This document shows positions 1 to 10,264 of a DNA stretch of 64,000 nt, piece after piece. The DNA is from Branchiostoma belcheri (Eukaryota; Chordata; Leptocardii; Amphioxiformes; Branchiostomatidae), in assembly GCF_001625305.1 (NCBI RefSeq), contig NW_017804431.1, forward strand, positions 924,096 to 988,095, given 5' to 3'. The notes beneath the pieces are model-generated. The model saw nothing but the letters and a program-made list of their open reading frames with translations, was not told the origin of the DNA and did no database searches. Position 1 is the first letter of the stretch. The number at the start of each line of letters is the position of its first letter. The position numbers and the translations under genes are program-made.

Positions 1-109
1 CTAAATGAGAGCAAAGCCTGTAAATAGTCCTCACATCGATTATGCCTGTAATGACCTTCCTGTCTTCCGGTGAAATTGTAAGTCGTTGTTGTGTTTATCC
101 CTGGAGCTT

Positions 110-357
110 AGCTGGTTTGTTACGCCGAAGGGCGGTTATACCGGCTATACAGATACAGAAGCTGGTGTGTTACGCCGAAGGGCGGTTATACCGGCTATAC
201 AGATACAGAAGCTGGTTTGTTACGCCGAAGGGCGGTTATACCGGCTATACAGATATAGAAGCTGGTGTGTTACGCCGAAGGGCGGTTATACCGGCTATAC
301 AGATACAGGAGCTGGTGTGCTACGCCGAAAGGCGGTTATACCGGCTATACAGATATA
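110..357 (+). repeat. 50-bp minisatellite, about 5 copies
   Basis: Five near-identical copies recur at exactly 50-base spacing (the GTTATACCGG core is at 135, 185, 235, 285 and 335). The unit contains an imperfect palindrome, TATACCGGCTATA, and the segment TGTGTTACGCCGAAGG. Because 50 is not a multiple of 3 and the unit lacks stops, several frames stay open across the array; those reading frames are artefacts. The same unit recurs at 51110-51370 and, reversed, at 42465-42625, with single copies near 2290 and 24150. Confidence 0.95.
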
Positions 358-360
358 GAT

Positions 361-620
361 ACTTGTTGAAAACTACTTGATATTTCGAAGTACCGTGATC
401 TTATGCTGTGTGATACCGAAGCAGAAGTCATCAACTGTTTATCATGGATTTTGTCACGGATCTGAGTGTGATATACTGATAAAATAAAATGCAATGCATG
501 GAAGCTGGGCAAAATGGTGCCATACAGGTGATTACATCCAGGTCGCAACCCCAAAACGCATGTCTACAACTTGTACTGAGGACCGAAGTGTACACCATAG
601 TCAAAATGGCTTACGTGTGG
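361..620. other. unassigned non-coding stretch
   Basis: No convincing gene, splice pair or repeat is seen between the minisatellite and the SINE. Confidence 0.5.
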
Positions 621-845
621 GGTCGTGTAGCGTAGCGGCATAGTACTCGACTCGGAACCAAGAGGTCCCGGGTTCGAGTCCTGACATGCCACCGACATGC
701 CCTTGGGAAAGGCACTTTACACGACTTTCCTTACTTAACTCAAGTGAAAATGAGTATTGCCCTGTCCTGTATTTGTACTCTGTGTTAGTGGTGGCATAAA
801 ATAGGTTGATATAACTTGAGTGTGCCGTCGCCCCGTTTGGTCATT
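621..845 (+). mobile_element. tRNA-derived SINE
   Basis: The head has a Pol III A-box-like TAGCGTAGCGG and a B-box GGTTCGAGTCC at the expected spacing, with a tRNA-like anticodon stem-loop around CTCGGAACCAAGAG. It is followed by a non-tRNA body containing CCCTTGGGAAAGGCAC, shared with invertebrate SINEs. A second, diverged copy lies at 23461-23677 and matches through the tail word GTGGCATAAAATA. It is not a functional tRNA, since no acceptor stem pairs. Confidence 0.85.
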
Positions 846-1312
846 AAATGTTGGAATTTAAAAAATGGCTTACGCATAAAATGCCCATCACAAATTGGAT
901 TACACGATGTCAAAAACGACAACGGACATCCCATGGCTATACTCAATGTGCAGAAAAGTAGGACAGAGATTACCTGCATTTTGTGTAATGAAATAATCCG
1001 TGTTTCTAAAGCCGTACGAAGCATGTAGGTCAGCAAGATCAAGGGACGTGGTTTAATCGTTTCAACCATCTGACGCTTCAAAGCGAAGCATTGCGAAAAC
1101 TGGGGCAGGTTCTTTTGAATGTGCGATCGCAATCAGACGATAGGTTGTAATTGGGATCAAGGCAGTTCCAAAGGGAGATGTGATGATTGAATGACGGGTA
1201 TTATCTCGTACTAAAGGTCGCTCATGTGTATCGATTGCGCTTGGTATTGATTTAATGTAGGAGTTCCTTTCTTACTTACGCTGCAGCCCAGTTCTCTCTT
1301 GCTGATACTCTG
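846..1312. other. unassigned non-coding stretch
   Basis: Only short open frames with no recognisable protein features; no repeat noticed. Confidence 0.5.
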
Positions 1313-1600
1313 TACTGTAATTCCTGATTTTTTCACTGTGCTGTTATGTTCACTGGCTTCTGTGCCGTGAACTTATAATGACACTTAACAAATAATTCCT
1401 GGACATTATTTTTCCTGCACCAGTTGCCACAGTGAATACTGTAATTCCTGATTTTTTTCACTGTACTGTTATGTTCACGGTTGTCACTGTCACTCCTGTA
1501 CCATGAACTTGTCATTACAGTTAACAAATAATTCCTGGACTTTCTTTTTCCTGCACCTGTCGCCACAGTGAAACGTGTCAATTTTCTCAGACCGTGAACT
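1313..1600. repeat. tandem repeat, two copies of about 121 bp
   Basis: The block starting CTGTAATTCCTGATTTTTT and running through TTAACAAATAATTCCTGGAC to GCCACAGTGAA occurs at about 1313 and again at about 1434. Confidence 0.8.
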
Positions 1601-2289
1601 TTTGCTACCGTGAACATAAAGTGAATTACCACAGGCGGCCTTACTATCGCCTGAAGACTGAAATTGAGTTAAAGATCATGTACATGCTGTTTGGAACACA
1701 AAACTAGTTTAGCTCATGTCTCGTCTTAACTCAGTTAAGCCATGTTGTACAAAATTCCGGTACACAACAGCGATAATTTGATGTGTGTTCATCTGTGTAA
1801 GGTGATTTTTTGGTGATGGATTTTAAGGCTTGGGATTAACTGGAGGGGTCGACAAGTTTAGTCCTCTGATCTTTTTTTTTCTTCAGAATTTGTAATGTTG
1901 ACGCCCAGTTTAAGGTGTACAATAGTCTTAAAGTCTACTATATACTCCTACTTGTTCCCGCTGTCTTCACAATATACACAGCCTGTACGCGTGGTTCAGA
2001 TAGTGGGCGTAGGTCTAGCGTTGTGTCTCTAAACCGGGGTCATTATCGACGGAAGGACTCCTGCCTGCCGCCATCTTGAAATCCTTTTTTTTCTTTTTTA
2101 AAATAACAATATACTGGCTTTAAAGCACCTGGCTAATAAGTATGTAGAGTGAACAAGTGGTCGTGTGTGTACATGCATGGGTACTACAGTGTAAAACTAT
2201 ACTTGCGATTAAAAAGATCATAGACACTACTGCTGTCTAAAATCGAAATTATCGACGCACATTTTGTACTAGGTCAAAACTCAGATATT
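1601..2289. other. unassigned non-coding stretch
   Basis: No gene or repeat recognised. Homopyrimidine runs occur near 1870 and 2090. Confidence 0.5.
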
Positions 2290-2340
2290 GTATAGATCGG
2301 TATAGCCGGTATAATCGCCCTTCGGCCTATCACAACAACT
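2290..2340 (-). repeat. single diverged copy of the 50-bp minisatellite unit
   Basis: On the minus strand it reads GAAGGGCGATTATACCGGC, matching the array unit at 110-357. It is a lone unit, so the unit is dispersed and not only locally amplified. Confidence 0.7.
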
Positions 2341-2399
2341 TAGCTTGATCAAGCAGCTATCTATATCACACCGAACGACCCATTTCACCCAATTTTTGC

Positions 2400-2571
2400 A
2401 CAACTGTAACAACTAGGAAGAAAAGGACTATTTTCAACTATTTATGTTCGGGGCAAAATATGAGGATTTTGCAGTTGATTCTGAATTTATTTATTTATTT
2501 TTTGTTTGCAAATCAGAAAAAAAATGAAGCGGGCGAATCCGTTAACCAAGAAATTAAATCGGTGGGGCTAA
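2400..2571 (+). mobile_element. half copy of the GGCCACACC MITE
   Basis: It matches the right half of the elements at 14135-14458 and (reversed) 3730-4016: ACTGTAACAACTAGGAAGAA, GGGCAAAATATGAG, then the terminal GTTAACCAAGAAATTAAAT. The left half and left TIR are absent. Frames open here are accidental. Confidence 0.8.
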
Positions 2572-2799
2572 GAAGAAACTTTATAGACATCGAGACGTCT
2601 CCCGTAATCCTTCACGACAGTTCTGCTCTTCCTGGCGTGCTGCCAGCTCCATACGCCGCCGCGCGTGTAACTCTGATTGGCAAAAGCTAATAAGCGTTTC
2701 TCTTCTGGGGGCTCCAAACCGAGTTATCTGCACGCCCGGGGGCCTCCCGCTGCCGGGGCGGTTCCAGTGTCAGGCTGACAAAGGTCAGCGTGTATTGGA

Positions 2800-3330
2800 A
2801 CTGGCAGGATGAACAGAGTGGGGTTTAGATGTTCTACACACCCTAGTCCTGACGGACATCACACATGCGGCACTTGAATTTCTAAAGTCATTCATGCACA
2901 TATTAGTGCAGAAACCACTTACTCAGGCAACTAGATAAATTGTAGTTTAAAAAAAGTTACTCAAGCAACTGGATAGGATTTTGGTTACACCTGTTTTCAG
3001 AATCAGTCAGGAACAGAATGAATTTTACATGACGGTGTTCTAAAAGCAGTCCTGACGACATCATACTTACATTACTTGATTTTCCTCAGTAATCCATGTA
3101 CATATTAGTTCAGAGACGCATGTATGCACATGTTACACCAAACACAGTTACTCAAGCAACTTGATATAATTTCGTTTTCACCTGTCTTTCTAATTCAGAA
3201 ACAGAGTGTGGTTTAGATGTTCTTACACCATGTAGTACTTACGGACATTATACTTGTGGTTCTTCGTTTTCCTCAGTAATTCATGTACATATTAGTTCAG
3301 AATTCGAAACGCAGGTATGCACTTCTCTTC
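2800..3330. repeat. tandem repeat, about 3 copies of 185-205 bp
   Basis: The word CATGTACATATTAGTTCAGA (or a close variant) recurs near 2895, 3098 and 3283, together with GTTACTCAAGCAACTGGATA and GAACAGAGTGTGGTTTAGAT. Confidence 0.8.
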
Positions 3331-3574
3331 AGAATCTTCTCAGTCACTGATGCATGATGTTGGATGGTATCTGATACGTCCGATTCTTCAGAGAATTTAA
3401 TATCCAGTTGCTTGGTTATTTTTGTATTAAGCATTGATCTACCTGAATGCCTAACTTTCATGGACATTATAGCTGCCATGCAATAATACCACTGATCAAT
3501 CACACAGAGTCTTAAGTGCTGGAGTGAAGAAGATCTCAGATGTAGGATCCGGTCCACTTATTTTGGCATTAATA
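3331..3574. other. unassigned non-coding stretch
   Basis: Nothing recognisable in this short stretch. Confidence 0.4.
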
Positions 3575-3656
3575 TAATCTCCAAGCAGGTTCTGTTGAGC
3601 AGGAGGCCAATATACATGTAGACTCCTCTTGCACCACAGAATCTGCTTGGAGGTTA
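3575..3656. mobile_element. short foldback element, 82 bp
   Basis: The ends are inverted copies: TAATCTCCAAGCAGGTTCTG at the left, and CAGAATCTGCTTGGAGGTTA at the right. The same terminus bounds the 196-bp element at 19251-19446, so this is probably a deleted member of that family. Confidence 0.75.
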
Positions 3657-3729
3657 GTATTAATGACACAATTCAGGGAACCGGGACTGATCCGGATCAA
3701 ACATCTGCTTCGAGATTTAAAAAAAAAGA

Positions 3730-4016
3730 TAAGGCCACACCAATTTAATTTCATGGTTAACGGATTTGCCCGCTTCATTTTTTTCTGATTTGCAAAAAAA
3801 CAACAACTAGCAAAATGCTCATATCTTGAAACAGTTGAAAACAGTCCTTTCTTCCTAGTTGTTACAGTTATTCCATCTTTCAATGCAGTGGTATCACTTA
3901 AAGTTCTAAACTCATTGTTTAAATTTTGAACCAGCCTGGTGTGTTTTTTCGCCCGCCCGCTCCATTAGTTCTCTAGAAAAATCCGTTAACCAAGAAATTA
4001 ATTTTGGTGTGGCCTA
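3730..4016 (-). mobile_element. GGCCACACC-type MITE, 287 bp
   Basis: TIRs of about 36 bp start TAAGGCCACACCAATTTAAT at the left and end ATTTTGGTGTGGCCTA at the right, each carrying a GTTAACGGATT word. The interior matches, in reverse, the 324-bp element at 14135-14458. It is non-autonomous, with no transposase frame. The family is common here (also 2400-2571). Confidence 0.88.
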
Positions 4017-4565
4017 AAGGTTTAATTCAAATCTTGTTCATGAGAACTCACCTGGTCTCCTTTTTGTTCTATTTCAGCACTGCCATTGGTCCTTTAATCT
4101 TAATTTCATGATTTGTGTTTAACTCAAGCCTATGTCCTCGACAAGTTGGAACCTTTTACAAATCACCATCACCCTGTAGTTTTAAACGACGAGGCTGCAA
4201 ATTGGCTTGGATCCTATATTTAGACCATCAGACGCTGGTTTGCAGTTCATTATCCCAACAGCGTGTATTCGCCACCTGCCACCATGCGACATTTCTATAC
4301 ATCAGAATTATCTCCCGGTGATATAAGACCATTTATAAAATTGGCCAAATCGGTGAATGGCCGGCTATATTGGAGGACTCATGGGTCTCTTATTTTACCA
4401 TGCAGATAGCCAATCATAGCACGCTTAGAGTGGATTCAATGATATATGATAGCCTCTATAACAGCTTCTACAAACTTCTGATGTAAGAGATGCCCAATTG
4501 TCACTGATGTTGTACTGCTTAGTTATTATGTTCTTGAAGCAATGTACCATCTAGATCTCACGATT
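4017..4565. other. unassigned flank of the LINE
   Basis: No gene or repeat recognised. This is the sequence into which the 3' end of the retrotransposon was inserted; I could not identify a clear target-site duplication. Confidence 0.4.
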
Positions 4566-4725
4566 TTAATGAAATGATCTTTATTGCATATCCTTGCCCA
4601 GACGGGCTAAATGCATACATGCTTTGTCACAGTATAAAATATATGTGGTGCATACATACATAATGTATGTTTGAGTTCTATACTAGGATTCTAAGTACTA
4701 CATAATTCTTAAAGTTACTGTTTGT

Positions 4726-7700
4726 CTATTTTTTGGTTCTGGTTTCTTCTCTCTTCTTGAAACACTTATTGATATAATCACACACTTTTTCTACAATGTG
4801 TTCATTTCTGCTTGACATAAGATGTATAAATCTATTTTGCTTGGACAGTTTCTTATATTTCTTGTCTAAATCTAGTACATTAAATAACACCTTACGTTCA
4901 TTTTCATATAAACTACAATCAAGTAAAAAGTGCGACTCGTTTTCTACATATAGATGATCACAGAATTCGCACGTCCTATCGTTCAGAGGGGTACGGTTGT
5001 GCCTACCGGATTCTATATGTAAGGGATGGTCACTTATACGAAGTTTGCACATGGTTTTTCGATGTTCGAAGTTTGTAATGTTTAAATATGTTTCTCTTTC
5101 ATAGTTCAGTTTAAATGTTTTGTATGTTCTTAATTTGTTGCCTTGGTTTTCTCTTCGTCCTTCTGCTTGTAGTTCTGAGTAGAACTTTTGGATGTGGATA
5201 TCTTTCAATCTCTGTTTTAGTTCTTTTAGATGGGAGGGTGTGTTTAAGTGACCGTTTAAATACAGGTAGGCAAAACCGGACTCCTCTAACAGTTTCTTTA
5301 CATCAGATAACCAGCAGGGTATATTTCGGCGAACTAGCTCTTGTTGTACTGTATAGGCTTCATATTGTAAACTACTTGGGAGCACTTCGTTAACTAGTCT
5401 AAAATAGTAATTGTACATTCGGCAATGGGCCTCTATCTGTAAGGGGAAACGTCCTAGTTCCGCTCTACATGCGAAGTTACTGGCGTTCCTACGGACACCA
5501 AGAATGTATTTACAAAATTTCAGATGTACAGTTTCTAATGGCGATTTGTCGTTCAAACTGTTACTGCCCCAAACTTCGGAGCCATACAGTAATATCGGTA
5601 CAACACATGTGTCAAACAGTTTACAGTGTAATGATACAGAGGATCTGGTTTCTCCGAGAGTACTTCTGATGTTAAACATTGCTCTTAGGGCCCTCTTTTG
5701 TAAATTTTTCATGGCAGTGCTAAATGTACATCCTGCTGTAAACACAACTCCTAGGTAGCAGTATGATTGAACTATCTCTATCTCTTTATCATCTAGTGAG
5801 AAACGAAGGTTAGAAAATAAGAGGCCTCTTTTGTTGAATATCATTACTTTAGTTTTTGCCAGGTTGATAGTTAACTTCCATTGTTTGCAGTACCGTCCAA
5901 GGGTGTTTATTGCTTTCTGTAATCCCTGCTCACTTTCCGATAATAAGACGATATCATCGGCATAAAAGAGGCTAGTAACTTTGGAATGTTCTAGTAGGGG
6001 TGCGTCTAGGTTTTCTGCGTTGAGTTTATCTATGAGATTACTGATGTATAGGTTGAATAGGGTTGGGCTTAAAACACATCCTTGGCGAACACCAATTTCA
6101 ACGGGAAAACTTTCAGTTAGGCCTTCTTTAGTTTTAACACTGGCCTCAGATTGGTTGTATAGGTTTTTAATTACATCGAAAAATTTGCCTGACATGTCAT
6201 TGGAAAGAAGCTTGAATAAAAGTCCCTCGTGCCAAATGGAGTCAAAAGCTTTTGACAGGTCGACAAAACATGCAAATAATCGTTTTCCCGACTGTGTGTA
6301 TTTGGAGATAAGGGTTTTTAATATGAAGATGTTATCTGCTGTCCTATAGTTTTTTCGGAATCCGGTTTGGTTTGGTTTTGTGATTTCTTTTCCTTCGAGG
6401 AAGGTTGAAAGTCTTTTGTTTAAAATCGAGGAGAAAAGTTTTCCTAAGCAGCTGGAAATGGCTATTCCACGATAATTGTTTGGGTCGTCTTTTCGCCCTG
6501 TTTTGAAGATGGGGACGATGTAACTTCTCGACCACATTTTGGGGAAAATTCCTGATGAGAAGGTACTATTAAAAAGTCTTAAGAGAGGGGTTAATAGGAT
6601 ATGTTTTCCTGCTTTCAGCATTTCATTGGTGACCATGTCATCCCCGCTGGCTTTTTTGTTTTTGAGGGCGTGAATTGCATCTTTAATTTCAGAGGCAGTG
6701 ATTGGTTGGTCCAAGGGTCCTGGACTTGGCTTATATTTTTGGAGTGCCTGAAGTTTGCGCAAAATTTCAATTTCAAAGTTATGATCAAAGTTTTCTTGTT
6801 TTAATCTGGATTTGCTGTGAATGTTTTTGAAGTGCTCGACCCAGGTGTCGGCTGGTAGATCTTCCTGTGATACTGGTTCGGTCTTTTTTAGTTCTTTGAG
6901 TAAATTCCAGAAGGCGGTGGGGTTGTTTTCTTGGAGGTTTTGTAGGCGCATCAGACAGTTATTTTCGTATTCTCGTTTGCGTTTTCGGATGAGTTTATTG
7001 AACTCATTCTTTTTTCTAAAGTAACTTCCTCTTAGGGACGAATTTTTTGGGTTGTGCATAAGAAGGTATCTAAGATTTCGCAGTTCTTTCCTGGCCTCAT
7101 AACATGATTTGTCGAACCATTTTTTGTTCTGTTTTGGTCCTTTGTGTCTTTTGTTATCTTTTACTTTTAATGATATCCTTCCGGCCATTTCTAGAATTTT
7201 CTGGAATTTACTGACTTCCTCATCAATGTAGTTACCTGTTGATGTGACATCTTGTCCAGGTGATAGGAAGTTATTTAATTTTTCTGATATCATCGGACTA
7301 CATAAAGCCTGAATGAATTTTTCACTTGAATTTGAGTCCCAGATGAACCTGTTGGGAAGAGGGTTTAATTTACTTTTGCGCGTTTTCGTATCCTGAATGT
7401 GCCAGTGTGGCGTGTTTATATTTAAAGTTATCAAGCAGTGATCCGAAAACTCTGATAATTCGTGAACTTTGAATACATTAATGTTATGAAGAAGTGCGCT
7501 ACTTGTAATGGCGTAATCCACCGTGCTACAGCCGTTAGGCTGGTAGCAGGTGTACTTTCCATTTAGATCGCCCAGGATGCGACCGTTTAGAATGCGCAGG
7601 TTTGAATGGGAACATAGTTGAATTAGGTTCTTACCAAAGGGATTTGGGGGGGTTCTGTCAGAATTAATTCTGGGGATATTTGGGTTAGAAAGGGGAATTT

Positions 7701-9066
7701 CTTCTTCAAAATCCGGGTCAAAGGGGTCCTCGGTGAGGTCTTGTAGAGAGCCTATCCTACTATTGAAATCTCCCCCTAAAATAATATAGCCTTTGGAGCT
7801 AAAAGTCGCTATATCCCTCTCCAGGGTATCAAAAATACAATCATCCGCCCTTTTGTGGACATTTGAGTATAAGGGACTTATATATACCGTACATATAAAA
7901 ACATCTTTTGGTAGTCCAAACAAGTCTTTTGATACTCGAACCCAGAGTAAGTCATCCGATGTGGAGTGTTCNNNNNNNNNNNNNNNNNNNNNNNNNNNNN
8001 NNNNNNNNNNNNNNNNNNNNNNNNNNNNNNNNNNNNNNNNNNNNNNNNNNNNNNNNNNNNNNNNNNNNNNNNNNNNNNNNNNNNNNNNNNNNNNNNNNNN
8101 NNNNNNNNNNNNNNNNNNNNNNNNNNNNNNNNNNNNNNNNNNNNNNNNNNNNNNNNNNNNNNNNNNNNNNNNNNNNNNNNNNNNNNNNNNNNNNNNNNNN
8201 NNNNNNNNNNNNNNNNNNNNNNNNNNNNNNNNNNNNNNNNNNNNNNNNNNNNNNNNNNNNNNNNNNNNNNNNNNNNNNNNNNNNNNNNNNNNNNNNNNNN
8301 NNNNNNNNNNNNNNNNNNNNNNNNNNNNNNNNNNNNNNNNNNNNNNNNNNNNNNNNNNNNNNNNNNNNNNNNNNNNNNNNNNNNNNNNNNNNNNNNNNNN
8401 NNNNNNNNNNNNNNNNNGACGGTCGCATTTGTGACACATGATGTCTTCGCATCCAACTTCGTCGTCAAGGCATTTTGATAGCTGACTTTTTAGTTCTTCA
8501 AAGGTATACAACACCCATAGGAAGCATGCTGAGCCTTGTACAAGTATCTTGCTTGTCTGGTATACATGTAAGGTTACTGAGCCGATCGGGTCTGCTTTGG
8601 TGGTATCATGATCAAAGAAAGGGACAGTCAGCTGATTGCCATGCCTACCCTTGTTGTCGGTAGAAGTGTTGTAGTGAGATTCGATGTTGTCTACCCAGTG
8701 TTCGTGCGATCCAGCCGGGATATGTATAGCGACGCTATTCTCATTGTACTGCACAAAGTAGTCATCGGTTGGCTTTGCCTTCTTGTCTCGCTTAGTCGGT
8801 TCAACGATTACATTTGAGTTGTCGTAATGCTGTCGACGATCTGCGTTTGAGAGGACGTAGAATGCTTTGCTCACCTCCGAAAAGTGCTGGCGGGCCTGTG
8901 TTAGCAGCCGCTTGTCCTTGTCCTTCGTCGTATTCAGGGCTTTGTCATACTTCTTCACTGCTTCCTTGTAGGCCGCCGTAATCTCAGCTTCAGTAGCGTC
9001 AGTCGTGATGCCTAGCAGTCCGTATAACTTGCCAGGAGAGCAGGAGCCGCGATCTTCTTTCGCCAT
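4726..9066 (-). CDS. LINE polyprotein: J-like domain, endonuclease, reverse transcriptase
   Basis: The frame is 1446 codons including 149 unknown residues (217-365) in a gap. Residues 15-84 resemble a J domain: [43 protein letters not shown]. The HPD signature is missing (KKYDKALN). Residues 161-216 hold a second module, with ILVQG, LWV, FEELK and a C-x4-C-x2-C cluster. After the gap comes the C-terminal part of an exonuclease-endonuclease-phosphatase domain (GGDFN near 431-435, STVDYAI, SDH). The RT follows, with [29 protein letters not shown] and FYADD (Y at 1035). A Cys/His motif CEFC...H...C (1366-1384) lies near the end. Product: target-primed retrotransposition enzyme of the CR1/L2/jockey group; family not assigned. 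The ATG at 9066 is the first in frame and sits in AAAATGGCG. The main doubt is that the J domain and RT are joined only across the gap. Confidence 0.8.
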   Translation of the reverse strand: MAKEDRGSCSPGKLYGLLGITTDATEAEITAAYKEAVKKYDKALNTTKDKDKRLLTQARQHFSEVSKAFYVLSNADRRQHYDNSNVIVEPTKRDKKAKPTDDYFVQYNENSVAIHIPAGSHEHWVDNIESHYNTSTDNKGRHGNQLTVPFFDHDTTKADPIGSVTLHVYQTSKILVQGSACFLWVLYTFEELKSQLSKCLDDEVGCEDIMCHKCDRXXXXXXXXXXXXXXXXXXXXXXXXXXXXXXXXXXXXXXXXXXXXXXXXXXXXXXXXXXXXXXXXXXXXXXXXXXXXXXXXXXXXXXXXXXXXXXXXXXXXXXXXXXXXXXXXXXXXXXXXXXXXXXXXXXXXXXXXXXXXXXXXXXXXXEHSTSDDLLWVRVSKDLFGLPKDVFICTVYISPLYSNVHKRADDCIFDTLERDIATFSSKGYIILGGDFNSRIGSLQDLTEDPFDPDFEEEIPLSNPNIPRINSDRTPPNPFGKNLIQLCSHSNLRILNGRILGDLNGKYTCYQPNGCSTVDYAITSSALLHNINVFKVHELSEFSDHCLITLNINTPHWHIQDTKTRKSKLNPLPNRFIWDSNSSEKFIQALCSPMISEKLNNFLSPGQDVTSTGNYIDEEVSKFQKILEMAGRISLKVKDNKRHKGPKQNKKWFDKSCYEARKELRNLRYLLMHNPKNSSLRGSYFRKKNEFNKLIRKRKREYENNCLMRLQNLQENNPTAFWNLLKELKKTEPVSQEDLPADTWVEHFKNIHSKSRLKQENFDHNFEIEILRKLQALQKYKPSPGPLDQPITASEIKDAIHALKNKKASGDDMVTNEMLKAGKHILLTPLLRLFNSTFSSGIFPKMWSRSYIVPIFKTGRKDDPNNYRGIAISSCLGKLFSSILNKRLSTFLEGKEITKPNQTGFRKNYRTADNIFILKTLISKYTQSGKRLFACFVDLSKAFDSIWHEGLLFKLLSNDMSGKFFDVIKNLYNQSEASVKTKEGLTESFPVEIGVRQGCVLSPTLFNLYISNLIDKLNAENLDAPLLEHSKVTSLFYADDIVLLSESEQGLQKAINTLGRYCKQWKLTINLAKTKVMIFNKRGLLFSNLRFSLDDKEIEIVQSYCYLGVVFTAGCTFSTAMKNLQKRALRAMFNIRSTLGETRSSVSLHCKLFDTCVVPILLYGSEVWGSNSLNDKSPLETVHLKFCKYILGVRRNASNFACRAELGRFPLQIEAHCRMYNYYFRLVNEVLPSSLQYEAYTVQQELVRRNIPCWLSDVKKLLEESGFAYLYLNGHLNTPSHLKELKQRLKDIHIQKFYSELQAEGRRENQGNKLRTYKTFKLNYERETYLNITNFEHRKTMCKLRISDHPLHIESGRHNRTPLNDRTCEFCDHLYVENESHFLLDCSLYENERKVLFNVLDLDKKYKKLSKQNRFIHLMSSRNEHIVEKVCDYINKCFKKREETRTKK
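7972..8417. other. assembly gap (446 N)
   Basis: This is unknown sequence inside the LINE ORF. The flanking frames agree across the stated length. The hidden 149 residues are about the size needed for the missing N-terminal half of the endonuclease plus a linker. If the gap size is an estimate, frame agreement alone has a one-in-three chance of arising randomly. Confidence 0.99.
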
Positions 9067-9150
9067 TTTGTCCGCTTGGGTCCGACGGCTTGGGTCGGCT
9101 TGGTCTGGGTCCTTTGTTCTCGAGACGCGATTCTGTTGCTCAGTCCAAAT

Positions 9151-10260
9151 TTAGGCTTTTTGGATCGTAGATAGAAATATTATGCCCCAAAGCACATACA
9201 ATAAGGTAACAATGACGTTACTAATGGTTTGGGTACGTTTTAGATAGCACTTTTGTCGTAAAAGTAGGAAAATCCTCAATATCAGGTGGAGCGACTATAC
9301 AGAGACGTCCGTACCCACATATATTGTACACTGGCAAGAATTGATAATGTTTGTAATATTTAGTAGTTATATTTTAAACTTTGTAAATTTAACAAAATTC
9401 AGGTTATGTAAGTCTGCAATTTGAATAAAGATTCATTCATCTTAAACAAAAAAGAGTAAGTACAAAACGTAATTCTTAAGCCGCAGTATAGAGACTTATG
9501 CCTGCTATGTAGCCTAGGTACACTGTTTGACATGCTTTAACATCAAAAGATATTGAAAGAAATCTTAGGGCCTTGCAACTTTATGTGGTGTACGTAGCAG
9601 AAGATCTGAGTGTAATCCAGCGATTTGAGATACGATAGCCTTATTCACGGGACACGTCCTGAGGATCAGTGTCAAAACTTAAGCCTGCTGTTGGCTTAGA
9701 TATTACTTGATATGAATATAAAGCACTCAACACGGTTTCAGGTCGGCAAACTACCAGAAAATATTGACTGCCATTTCGTAGCTCGTTTCTGTCAACATTG
9801 CATACCTGAAGCGTTTGAAATAGCACCAGTAAACAGCTAAACCTAGCCTATGATACGAAACCAGCAACTATTTTCCGTCAACGACATCCCATTTTTGCAT
9901 TTTTGTCACACAGATATCAGTATGCTATCGGATATGGTTGATTCAACTTACTACGTTAAAACATGACAAGAACATCTTGACTTTGAAAATGCAGTTTTAC
10001 TGCCCTGAAATCGCTTTGGTTGCCTTTAATACCAGAAATCTAAGAGACACAAACAAGACATTCAATTTTATCGGATGTAGCAAAAGGTTTGTGATATGGC
10101 AACCTTATTCACGGGACACGTCGTGAGGATCAGTGTGAAAAGTAATCAGGAACAACGGGCCATGATCCGCCAGAAATCACGCCGTAAAGCAATCCTAGCA
10201 ACCATCAATCAGGGATCCGTTCTTAAGCTGGCGAATTTAGACAAATTGAAGGCATCAGGC
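9151..10260. other. unassigned non-coding stretch
   Basis: Moderately AT-rich with no gene recognised. The phrase CACGGGACACGTC plus GAGGATCAGTGTGAAAA (with small variation) occurs near 9645-9675 and again near 10111-10140, suggesting an old duplication. Confidence 0.5.
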
Positions 10261-10264
10261 GTCT

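Larger units (their letters stand above)
4566..9150 (-). mobile_element. non-LTR (LINE) retrotransposon with a J-domain-like N terminus
   Basis: The element holds one long ORF (4726-9066). The 3' UTR runs from 4725 down to about 4566 and ends, on the minus strand, with a GCCCGTCTGGGC hairpin and then GCAATAAAGATCATTTCATT, a tail style known from CR1/L2-like LINEs. The 5' UTR is a GC-rich CCAAGCCGACCCAAGCC-type sequence just upstream of the start codon; the exact 5' end (near 9150) is a guess. Apart from the assembly gap at 7972-8417, I see no internal stop or frameshift, so this copy may be young. Confidence 0.85.

Noticed and set aside
42-380. Open frames of 90-112 codons over the 50-bp minisatellite, repeating GYTGYTD and RRAVIPAIQIQ
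   Set aside because: The unit has no stops and 50 is not a multiple of 3, so frames rotate through the array. The same false frames appear at 51109-51523 and 42261-42634.
621-700. A functional tRNA gene
   Set aside because: A and B boxes are present, but the acceptor stem does not pair, and the sequence continues into a SINE body shared with other copies.
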